Positions 1-6,032 of a stretch of 11,687 nucleotides of DNA are shown piece after piece (the first letter of the stretch is position 1; each line of letters opens with the position of its first letter). Below the pieces are notes generated by a model. The model made no database searches. It saw only the letters and a list, made by a program, of their open reading frames with translations, and was not told where the DNA came from. The translations under genes and the position numbers were made by a program. This DNA is from Bacillota bacterium (GTDB lineage Bacteria; Bacillota; Bacilli; Alicyclobacillales; SLC66): assembly GCA_021820825.1 (NCBI GenBank), contig JAKADD010000036.1, positions 1 through 11,687 of the forward strand, read 5' to 3'.

Positions 1-1
1 T

Positions 2-2047
2 ATATGGACCTGTCACTGGTGTCATGTCATGGAACGGGAATCATTTGAAGATGAGCAAATCGCGGTTTTGCTGAATGAGAATTTTGTGGCGATTAAGGTG
101 GATCGGGAAGAGCGGCCCGATATTGACCATATTTATATGAGCGTCTGTCAGGCCATGACGGGGCAGGGCGGGTGGCCGCTGACCATTGTGATGACTCCGG
201 AGAAGCATCCGTTTTTTGCGGGCACCTATTTCCCGAAGCAGCGTCAATATGGTCTGATTGGGTTCACGGAACTGCTTTCGCGACTGGCGGATCTCTGGCG
301 GGATGACCGCGCCAGACTGGTGGGCATAGGCACACAGATTGCCGCTGATTTGAGGCGGGATCCAGCGCGGATTGCCCCTGAACAGCATACGGAAACGGAA
401 AGGGAATTTGGGTGTGATGTGTTTGATCATGCGTTTGATCAGTTTCGCAGGACGTTTGATCCAACCTTTGGAGGGTTTGGCAGGGCGCCAAAGTTCCCCA
501 GTCCGCATAATCTGCTTTTCCTGCTTCGCCATCATGTTTTGACGGGCGAAGCAGATGCGTTGACCATGGTTACACAGACGTTGGTGCGTATGTACGCGGG
601 TGGTATTTGGGATCATGTGGGCTTCGGATTTTCCCGCTATTCTACGGATGAAAAGTGGTTAGTGCCGCATTTTGAGAAAATGCTATATGACAATGCCCTG
701 CTGGCTCATGCCTATCTGGATGCGTACGCGATAACTGGCGACCGCTTTTTCGCGACAGTGGCCAGGCAGATATTTACGTATGCGCTGCGGACGATGACCA
801 GTCCAGAGGGCGCCTTCTATTCCGCGGAGGACGCAGACTCAGAAGGTGTGGAAGGCAGATTTTACGCGTTTACCCCGGATCAGATCAAGAATGTGCTGGA
901 CCCCGATATGGCTGTGGAGTTCAGTCGGCATTTTGGCATCACTGAGACTGGAAATTTTGAAGGTGCGAGCATTCCTAATCTGTTGCACATCGCGCCAGAA
1001 GAATGGCTGGCGCGCCACGAAACGCTTCATGGCGGGGGCGGACAGGACGCCGAGAATCAGCAGAACGCCGAAAACCTGAACGTTCGGAGGAACCAGAACG
1101 ATAATGGGAACCTATGGATCAGGCGTTTGATTGACGCGCGGGAGAAAGTGTTTGCCGCCCGTGAACAGCGCGTGCATCCACATAAGGACGATAAGATTCT
1201 CACGGCCTGGAATGCGCTGATGATCGGCGCATTGGCTAAAGGAGCCAGAGTGCTTGGCGATCCGGCGTTGGCGGACGCCGCAGAGAGAGCCTATTCATTT
1301 GTGCGTAAGAATCTGATGCGACCGGATGGTCGCCTGCTCGCTCGCTACCGGGAGGGCGAGGCCAGGCACCTGGCGTATCTCGATGATTATGCGTTTCTGG
1401 CGTGGGCTGCACTCGAACTGTACGAGAGCACGTTTGTCATCAGCTATCTGGAAACGGCGCTGTTTCTTGTCGGAGAGATTGAGCGGTTGTTCAGCGCTGT
1501 GAACAGTGGCGGGTTTTACTTTTATGGAGCAGACGCTGAGGAACTGCTTGCGCGACCGATGGAGTTGTATGACGGCGCCATGCCTTCGGGCAATTCGGTC
1601 GCGGCGTATGTGCTTGCGAAACTCGCCGCGATGACCGGCGATCCGAAATGGATGCAGTTGCGCGACAGGCAAATGGTTGCGTTTCGCGATGAGGTGGATG
1701 CACATCCGACCGCCTTCAGCCAGTTTCTCATGGCGCTGCAACTTGTCCTCTATCCCACGCAAGAAGTTGTACTGGTCGGGCGAGACGATCGCGATCCGCG
1801 ACTGCAGAAACTGGTCGCGACGGTCCGGCAGCGATTTTATCCACAAACAACGGTCATGCTGAGAACAGACGAGTATAAGGAGCAAATGGCTAAATTGGCC
1901 CCATTTACAGAAGCGCAGGAGCCGATCGCGGGGGCGCCGACGGCATATCTCTGTGAATCATTTGCGTGTCGCGCGCCGGTCACTGAACAGGATGTTTTGG
2001 CGCAGCAACTCGACAGCGCGTACCGGGATCTGCGACGCAAGTCCTGA
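2..2047 (+). CDS. YyaL/SSP411 (spermatogenesis-associated protein 20) family thioredoxin-domain protein, 5' partial
   Basis: The reading frame is open to the window edge, and the codons before the first ATG (29) already encode the family hallmark TCHWCHVM, so the true start lies outside; by comparison with the family about 45-50 N-terminal residues are missing. The first domain is thioredoxin-like (DUF255): the CxxC motif C-H-W-C, then ERESFED, a VDREERPDID segment and GQGGWPLT. It is followed by an (alpha/alpha)6-barrel domain like that of N-acetylglucosamine 2-epimerase, with conserved blocks GGIWDHVGFGFSRYS, PHFEKMLYDNALL, SAEDADSEGVEGRFY, KDDKILTAWNALM and GAMPSGNS, and a C-terminal CESFACRAPV. 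The family is widespread in bacteria and eukaryotes but has no settled enzymatic role; a redox or sugar-related role is suggested only by fold. An N/Q-rich insert at 1042-1110 is unusual. The stop (TGA, 2045-2047) is followed by a small hairpin (2048-2053 with 2062-2067, no T-run). Its operon partners, if any, lie upstream of the window. Confidence 0.93.
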   Translation: MWTCHWCHVMERESFEDEQIAVLLNENFVAIKVDREERPDIDHIYMSVCQAMTGQGGWPLTIVMTPEKHPFFAGTYFPKQRQYGLIGFTELLSRLADLWRDDRARLVGIGTQIAADLRRDPARIAPEQHTETEREFGCDVFDHAFDQFRRTFDPTFGGFGRAPKFPSPHNLLFLLRHHVLTGEADALTMVTQTLVRMYAGGIWDHVGFGFSRYSTDEKWLVPHFEKMLYDNALLAHAYLDAYAITGDRFFATVARQIFTYALRTMTSPEGAFYSAEDADSEGVEGRFYAFTPDQIKNVLDPDMAVEFSRHFGITETGNFEGASIPNLLHIAPEEWLARHETLHGGGGQDAENQQNAENLNVRRNQNDNGNLWIRRLIDAREKVFAAREQRVHPHKDDKILTAWNALMIGALAKGARVLGDPALADAAERAYSFVRKNLMRPDGRLLARYREGEARHLAYLDDYAFLAWAALELYESTFVISYLETALFLVGEIERLFSAVNSGGFYFYGADAEELLARPMELYDGAMPSGNSVAAYVLAKLAAMTGDPKWMQLRDRQMVAFRDEVDAHPTAFSQFLMALQLVLYPTQEVVLVGRDDRDPRLQKLVATVRQRFYPQTTVMLRTDEYKEQMAKLAPFTEAQEPIAGAPTAYLCESFACRAPVTEQDVLAQQLDSAYRDLRRKS

Positions 2048-2060
2048 ACAGCGATAACAG

Positions 2061-2096
2061 CCGCTGTCCATGACCAAAGTCAGTCAGAAACTTGCG
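2061..2096. repeat. 36-bp direct repeat, copy 1
   Basis: First copy of a 36-bp sequence, beginning CCGCTGTCCATGACC and ending AACTTGCG. It matches copy 2 (2134-2169) at 33 of 36 positions; the differences are at unit positions 7, 21 and 28, all transitions. The core TGACCAAAGTCAGTCA is a partial palindrome with TGAC/GTCA ends. The copy lies in the spacer between two convergent genes, so it is not placed as a promoter operator for either. Confidence 0.8.
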
Positions 2097-2133
2097 ACCG
2101 CCGTCCTTTCTTGACGCTGCCGGTTCGTTCCTG

Positions 2134-2169
2134 CCGCTGCCCATGACCAAAGTTAGTCAGGAACTTGCG
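2134..2169. repeat. 36-bp direct repeat, copy 2
   Basis: Second copy, starting exactly 73 bp after copy 1 and in the same orientation. The core here is TGACCAAAGTTAGTCA, which has a slightly better dyad than copy 1. Copy-to-copy spacing is not a multiple of three, so the two copies do not share a reading frame. The unit could be a regulator-binding site (TetR-type operators often have TGAC/GTCA arms), a genome-wide dispersed repeat, or the relic of a duplicated segment. Confidence 0.8.
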
Positions 2170-2202
2170 GCGCCTTGGTTAGTCTGTTCGCTTTGCAACT
2201 GG

Positions 2203-3009
2203 TTATTTGAAAAACTTTGGATCGAGTTTGGACTTGTTGAGAAGCTCCTCAAACGACTCGGAGTCGTCTTCCGGAGCAAACAGGCTCGCAAAATCCTCCT
2301 CGTTGGCCGTGTGTTTTTTTGCGCCGTCGCGCGAGTGTGCAGAACGGTTCACAACGGATTCCGCTGCGTTGCCTTTGCGACCTTCTCCTCGACTTGGCGC
2401 GCCCACTCGTTCTTGATTATCAGCGGCTGTCTCGCGGGGCTTTGGCGTTGCCTGTTCTTTCATCTTCATCAGCCCGGCCACGGTAGCGGGATCCAGCATC
2501 TGGCGCAGTGTCAGAGGATCTGTCTGTGCGCCTGCAGTTCCTTCCTGACTCTTTTGTGAACGATCACTATGCCCGGATGTGCTGTTCTGGTCATGGCCAG
2601 CCTTGTCAGACTGGCCAGACCGCGTTTCCGGAGATTTCGCAGCCGATCGCTCCGACGACTGCTGGCGTCCGGATCGCTTGCGCCTGCGCGGATGGGCGTG
2701 GCGCACATCCGTTCGTTCGTGTTCCACAAACCCCGCCTTGTAAAGTTCGTCAAGCAGCAGATCCGGCTGCTGTGTGACGATGAATATCTCCTGTACGGCG
2801 GTTGTGGTTTTTGCCAGCAACTTTAATCCGTTATCGGTAAAATACTGAAATGTCAGCGACTCCTGATAACTTTTTGACGGGGAGATCGTTCCGGTAAGTA
2901 TGGATTCGACCTCTTCCAGAGTTGCGATCTGTTTTAACGTTCTTGAGAAATCGCCGATGATCGTGTGCATTGTTTTCAGCTTGCCATCTCTGTGCCGCAT
3001 GTCTGCCAT
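2203..3009 (-). CDS. DUF2103-like (predicted metal-binding domain) protein with disordered C-terminal tail
   Basis: The N-terminal ~85 residues resemble DUF2103: an HTIIGDFSRTLKQIA segment, EVESILTGTISPSKS, then GLKLLAKTTTAVQEIFIVTQ, which matches the family's pattern of a hydrophobic strand plus 'K-T-V-Q-E-F-V-T'. DUF2103 is described as a predicted metal-binding family without a known reaction. From about residue 100 the protein becomes basic and then low-complexity (rich in S, R, Q, G, E), probably disordered, and ends with an acidic stretch and a compact LNKSKLDPKFFK motif that may be a short interaction peptide. The ATG at 3009 is chosen because a GGGAGAG lies about 9 nt upstream and downstream of the promoter at 3076-3103; ATG at 3045 and 3000 are alternatives. 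The upstream TTG-initiated extension (to 3141) is rejected because it would start before the predicted transcription start. The gene is convergent with the YyaL gene and divergent from the next gene. Function is unknown; domain assignment is from memory of the family. Confidence 0.75.
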   Translation of the reverse strand: MADMRHRDGKLKTMHTIIGDFSRTLKQIATLEEVESILTGTISPSKSYQESLTFQYFTDNGLKLLAKTTTAVQEIFIVTQQPDLLLDELYKAGFVEHERTDVRHAHPRRRKRSGRQQSSERSAAKSPETRSGQSDKAGHDQNSTSGHSDRSQKSQEGTAGAQTDPLTLRQMLDPATVAGLMKMKEQATPKPRETAADNQERVGAPSRGEGRKGNAAESVVNRSAHSRDGAKKHTANEEDFASLFAPEDDSESFEELLNKSKLDPKFFK

Positions 3010-3034
3010 GTCAGTCGTCTCTCCCAAGTTGTCT

Positions 3035-3062
3035 GATGTGTCCATGTGCTCATGTACCCATG
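3035..3062 (-). repeat. Imperfect 8-bp tandem repeat in the leader
   Basis: CATG occurs at 3043-3046, 3051-3054 and 3059-3062, exactly 8 bp apart, with a related GATG at 3035-3038. On the minus strand this places three ATG codons in three different frames shortly after the predicted transcription start; the first reads ATG GGT ACA TGA, a three-codon open frame. It may be chance or may affect translation initiation. Confidence 0.5.
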
Positions 3063-3075
3063 TGCCTATTTGTCC

Positions 3076-3103
3076 ATTATAGCGGATCTGGCGAAGCGGT
3101 CGA
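3076..3103 (-). promoter_or_regulatory. Sigma-A-type promoter of the DUF2103-like gene
   Basis: On the minus strand there is a perfect -10 hexamer TATAAT (3081-3076) preceded, 16 bp upstream, by a -35-like TCGACC (3103-3098, four of six consensus). Transcription would begin near 3069, leaving a leader of about 60 nt before the ATG at 3009. The leader contains an imperfect 8-nt tandem repeat with three CATG units. Confidence 0.6.
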
Positions 3104-3167
3104 TGTGGTATTGTATTTTTGAACCGCAAAGAAACCAGCAAAGCAGACGGGAGTGAATCGTTTCGCG

Positions 3168-3704
3168 ATGGTTACGCCAATGAAAAGTCTTGCAGAGCAG
3201 ATTGTGGCGCAGGACGCCGGTTATATGGAGTTTGATCTGACCAGCGACATGGGCTATGGCCAGTGGCTGGGGATGTTCATGGAACTGGGCGCATCCAGCC
3301 GGCGCTTTAACGGCTATATGATTCAGCCGCAAAACCAGGAAGTCCAGGTCTCGCTGACGACTGTGGAACTGCACCTCTTTACGCGGGGAATCTATGTGGC
3401 GCCTCCGCTTGAAGAGGAAGATTATTTTTATTCACTGCTGCGACCGCAACTGCGGCTTGGCCGCGCCTATTTTCATACGCCTGGGAAAATGGTTGAACTG
3501 AAGGGATATCAGCCGTCAGCCGACGAACTGCTGGCGCTTGATGTGTGGGTGGAGAATGACGAAACGATGATGCAGACAGTATATTCGTTCTTCTTCGAGG
3601 CGCGCATTGCTACAGACAGGGGATATCGCGTCATCGACCGGGTTACGGATGAGCAGTGGGCGGAATTGTCGAACCAATTGTCGAGCCGAGGCATGATTCA
3701 TTAG
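3168..3704 (+). CDS. Conserved-looking hypothetical protein, ~178 aa
   Basis: I do not recognise this protein. It is soluble (no signal peptide or membrane helix), mildly acidic and rich in aromatic residues, with alternating beta-like segments: QVSLTTVELHLF, then an acidic EEEDYFYSLLRPQLRLGRAYF, then KMVELKGYQPSADELLALDVWV, and a helix-like C-terminus DEQWAELSNQLSSRGMIH. The start is uncertain: GTG at 3153, ATG at 3168 and ATG at 3180 are all in frame. A GGGAG at 3149-3153 lies 14 nt before ATG 3168, longer than ideal, and overlaps the GTG. Only 41 bp separate its stop from the next start in the same direction, so the two genes are probably co-transcribed. No overlapping reading frame on the other strand looks more gene-like. 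Confidence 0.75.
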   Translation: MVTPMKSLAEQIVAQDAGYMEFDLTSDMGYGQWLGMFMELGASSRRFNGYMIQPQNQEVQVSLTTVELHLFTRGIYVAPPLEEEDYFYSLLRPQLRLGRAYFHTPGKMVELKGYQPSADELLALDVWVENDETMMQTVYSFFFEARIATDRGYRVIDRVTDEQWAELSNQLSSRGMIH

Positions 3705-3732
3705 TCATACGAAACGATATCAAACGATGAGT

Positions 3733-3737
3733 GGAGG
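3733..3737 (+). promoter_or_regulatory. Ribosome binding site fixing the start of the second hypothetical gene
   Basis: GGAGG lies 8 nt before ATG 3746. The in-frame GTG at 3731 overlaps this site and is therefore unlikely to be the start. Confidence 0.8.
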
Positions 3738-3745
3738 CTTTTGCT

Positions 3746-4228
3746 ATGCAGATTATCCCGGAGGCGTTGGGCCAATCCGAAGGTGTGATCACGCTGTGGG
3801 ATGACAACCGCGACATCGCCATGGCATTGCCGCGCGAGACGCAGTTCATTTCTGAGTTGCAATGGGGCGCGGGAGTTCTCGATGACGAGCCCTGTCTGAT
3901 CCTGTATCTGTTTGTTGGGCGGCAGACGATTGAGCTGTACCTGCCTGAACATCTGCCCACAACGCCGGAACAGGAGGTGGCGGTGTGGCAGACAATCGTG
4001 CAGTGGAAGCCAGATGTATTGCGTGTGCGGTACGGTGAATCGCCGGCGGCGCGTCAGTATGAGGTCACTCTTCTATTCCCGAAAGAGGAAGGGGAGACAG
4101 TTGCGGACAAACTGCATACGTTTATCAGGCAACTGAAAGCAAACCAGACCGATTCCGGGGATGGCAGCGAACTCACAACGCAATTGCTGCGCGGTGTGTC
4201 TCCGTACCTGTCAGAACCGCAAGACTGA
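3746..4228 (+). CDS. Hypothetical protein, 160 aa
   Basis: Not recognised. The protein is acidic, apparently cytoplasmic, without signal peptide or membrane segment. Visible features are a central hydrophobic strand (CLILYLFVGRQTIELYLPEH), a helix following (TPEQEVAVWQTIVQW), a strand (YEVTLLFP), and a C-terminal helix (VADKLHTFIRQLKAN) followed by a polar tail. Its alternating strand/helix pattern suggests a small alpha/beta domain. The start is set by the GGAGG at 3733-3737. It follows the 178-aa gene by 41 bp and is followed after 9 bp by a strong hairpin terminator, so these two genes form a self-contained bicistronic unit rather than part of the downstream molybdoenzyme operon. Function is unknown; no motif ties it to either neighbour. 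Confidence 0.8.
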   Translation: MQIIPEALGQSEGVITLWDDNRDIAMALPRETQFISELQWGAGVLDDEPCLILYLFVGRQTIELYLPEHLPTTPEQEVAVWQTIVQWKPDVLRVRYGESPAARQYEVTLLFPKEEGETVADKLHTFIRQLKANQTDSGDGSELTTQLLRGVSPYLSEPQD

Positions 4229-4237
4229 AGCAATATG

Positions 4238-4266
4238 ACGGATAGTCCGATCAGACTATCCGTTTT
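4238..4266 (+). terminator. Rho-independent terminator after the hypothetical gene pair
   Basis: A perfect 10-bp stem (ACGGATAGTC at 4238-4247 pairing with 4254-4263) closes a 6-nt loop (CGATCA) and runs into TTTT (4263-4266). The T-run is short, so termination may be partial. It separates the hypothetical pair from the molybdoenzyme operon. Confidence 0.75.
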
Positions 4267-4346
4267 GCGGATACCCCCATGCAAGAATCCCATTACCCAC
4301 GCGCGCAGACCTGATGTTACGCTGTCTTATGAAGAAATTGCGGCGT

Positions 4347-4353
4347 AAGGAGG
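4347..4353 (+). promoter_or_regulatory. Strong ribosome binding site of the FeS-NrfD gene
   Basis: AAGGAGG, a near-complete Shine-Dalgarno match, lies 7 nt before ATG 4361. It fixes the start. I could not find a convincing -35/-10 pair between the terminator (ending 4266) and this site. Confidence 0.85.
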
Positions 4354-4360
4354 CTCTGCC

Positions 4361-5917
4361 ATGATTGAACTAGATATGCTGTCCGAACAGGAGCGTCCGC
4401 CTGTGCGCTGGGGCAAGGTGATCAATCAGGATACCTGTATCGGTTGCCACGCCTGTTCTGTCGCCTGCAAATCGGAGCATCTGATCCCCTTGTCGGTCAA
4501 TCGAACGTATGTGAAGCAGATTGAAATTGGGGTGTATCCGGAAGTCAGTCGCCAGTTTCAGATCACTCGCTGCAATCAGTGCGACGACGCCCCCTGTGTT
4601 CCCATCTGCCCCGTTACCGCCATGTTCAAACGCGATGATGGCATCGTCGACTTTGATCGCGACGTGTGTATTGGTTGCAAAGCGTGCATCGCCGCCTGTC
4701 CTTACGATGCCATCCACATCAGTCCGGAATCGAACAGCGCTGAGAAATGCAATTTTTGTGCGCACCGCATCGATCAGGGCCTGGAACCGGCGTGTGTCGT
4801 TGTCTGTCCGGTTGAAGCGATCGTGGTCGGCAATCTGAACGATCCCAGCAGCGAAGTGTTTCAGTTGATCGCGCGTAACAAGGCGAGTGTGCGCAAGCCG
4901 GAAAAAGGCACCCAACCTAAGGTGTACTATGTGGGCGCAAGCGACTACACACTGAATCCAGAAAAAGCGCATTATCATGATCTTCATATGTACTCGGATC
5001 AAGAGGAAGGCTATCCAGTCAACAGCGAGACACGGCGTCACGGAAAACACAGTGTCGCCGCTGCCAGACTCGCTTACGATGTTCCGCACCATTCCCCCTG
5101 GCATTGGGAAGTTTCTTTGTATACCTGGTCAAAATCGATTGCGGCCGGCGTATTTGTGCTGTTCGCCATTCTGACATTCTCCGGTCATGCCCTGAGTGTG
5201 GAATGGGAGATTGCAAACGCCGTCATTGGCGGAGCCTTTCTTGGCCTCACAGGAATCCTTTTGATCTACGATCTGGAGCATCCTGCGCGGTTCATTCGCA
5301 TCTTCACCCGACCACAGTGGAAATCATGGCTCGCACGAGGCTCGTTTATCATCGCCGGATATAGTGTTGTGCTGCTCGTTCAGTTTATTCTCGCTCTCCT
5401 GGGCGTAACTGGAATAAGTGTGACGCTGTCCGTGTTTGGTCTGATTTTCGGCGGATTCACGGCCATGTATACCGCCTTTCTGTTCGCGCAGGCCAAGGGT
5501 CGTGATCTCTGGCAAAATCCCGCGTTGCCGATTCACCTGCTGTCGCAGGCCACTCTGGCGGGGGCGGCCGCCTATTCGCTGGCGGGCCTGTTTTTACCTC
5601 TCTCCGCGGGAGCGCAAACTGTGGTGCACACCGTGCTGATCACTTCGCTGCTGGTGCACCTCGTCCTGATCGTGAGTGAATTGGTCATCCCGCATACGAT
5701 CGCAGACGCAAAACGCGCCGCTCACCACATGATCTACGGCCATTATCGTTCGTACTACTGGACAGGACTGATTGCAGGCGTCGTGTTTCCGCTCATTCTC
5801 GTGCTTATACCCGGAAATCTGTCGATGCTTGTGACGGCCTCCATTCTGGCGCTCGTTGGTCTGCTGACTTATGAGCACGCCTATGTGCAGGCTGGGCAGT
5901 CCGTACCACTCAGCTAG
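4361..5917 (+). CDS. Fused four-cluster ferredoxin / NrfD-PsrC-type membrane anchor, electron-transfer subunit of a molybdoenzyme
   Basis: This 518-residue protein joins two subunits that are normally separate in CISM enzymes (PsrB+PsrC, SoeB+SoeC, TtrB+TtrC). Residues 1-170 hold 16 cysteines for four [4Fe-4S] clusters in the usual order: C26-x2-C29-x2-C32-x3-C36, C71-x2-C74-x4-C79-x3-C83, C103-x2-C106-x2-C109-x3-C113 and C130-x2-C133-x11-C145-x3-C149. Residues about 170-250 are a charged, His-rich linker (eight His between 204 and 248). From about 255 to 510 I count eight hydrophobic helices (roughly 256-276, 285-304, 325-349, 351-376, 392-415, 420-443, 465-485, 488-506), the number known for PsrC; EHPARFIRIF and PQWKSWLARGSF match the NrfD pattern. 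There is no signal peptide. It should carry electrons between the catalytic subunit and the quinone pool. The ferredoxin half precedes helix 1, and without a Tat signal it should lie in the cytoplasm. The catalytic gene follows after 115 bp. Fusion is directly seen; direction of electron flow is inference. Confidence 0.93.
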   Translation: MIELDMLSEQERPPVRWGKVINQDTCIGCHACSVACKSEHLIPLSVNRTYVKQIEIGVYPEVSRQFQITRCNQCDDAPCVPICPVTAMFKRDDGIVDFDRDVCIGCKACIAACPYDAIHISPESNSAEKCNFCAHRIDQGLEPACVVVCPVEAIVVGNLNDPSSEVFQLIARNKASVRKPEKGTQPKVYYVGASDYTLNPEKAHYHDLHMYSDQEEGYPVNSETRRHGKHSVAAARLAYDVPHHSPWHWEVSLYTWSKSIAAGVFVLFAILTFSGHALSVEWEIANAVIGGAFLGLTGILLIYDLEHPARFIRIFTRPQWKSWLARGSFIIAGYSVVLLVQFILALLGVTGISVTLSVFGLIFGGFTAMYTAFLFAQAKGRDLWQNPALPIHLLSQATLAGAAAYSLAGLFLPLSAGAQTVVHTVLITSLLVHLVLIVSELVIPHTIADAKRAAHHMIYGHYRSYYWTGLIAGVVFPLILVLIPGNLSMLVTASILALVGLLTYEHAYVQAGQSVPLS

Positions 5918-5957
5918 ACGCGCCTGAGAGGCGTCTGCCAAATGCCTGGGAACCAGG
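5916..5957 (+). other. Intercistronic hairpins between the two molybdoenzyme genes
   Basis: Overlapping the stop codon, AGACGC (5916-5921) pairs with GCGTCT (5931-5936); it is closely followed by CCTGG (5945-5949) pairing with CCAGG (5953-5957) around a 3-nt loop. Neither has a T-run, so they look like processing or stability elements, not terminators, and the two genes are expected to be co-transcribed. Confidence 0.4.
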
Positions 5958-6019
5958 AATATCCGCTTTCGTCGCGGCGCCGATCATGCGCTGGAACAGG
6001 CCGATTCAGATTCAACAGT

Positions 6020-6025
6020 GGAGGG
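6020..6025 (+). promoter_or_regulatory. Ribosome binding site of the Mo catalytic subunit
   Basis: GGAGGG lies 7 nt before ATG 6033, which selects this start over the in-frame GTG at 6018 that overlaps the site. Confidence 0.85.
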
Positions 6026-6032
6026 AAACGCT

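Noticed and set aside
1295..1885. Minus-strand open frame of 196 codons inside the YyaL-family gene
   Set aside because: Lies wholly opposite a well-supported conserved gene and has no family features.
2061..2169. CRISPR array
   Set aside because: Only two repeat copies with one 37-bp spacer, a degenerate repeat, no cas gene nearby and no further units.
2092..2559. Plus-strand open frame of 155 codons opposite the DUF2103-like gene
   Set aside because: It overlaps the gene with domain similarity and a promoter on the other strand, has an atypical Cys/Trp/Phe-rich composition, and spans repeat copy 2 without a ribosome binding site.
4267..4346. Promoter or FNR/CRP-type site upstream of the molybdoenzyme operon
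   Set aside because: I looked for -35/-10 pairs and for a TTGAT-N4-ATCAA dyad; only poor partial matches such as TTGCGG (4265-4270) and TTATGA were found, so no site is claimed.
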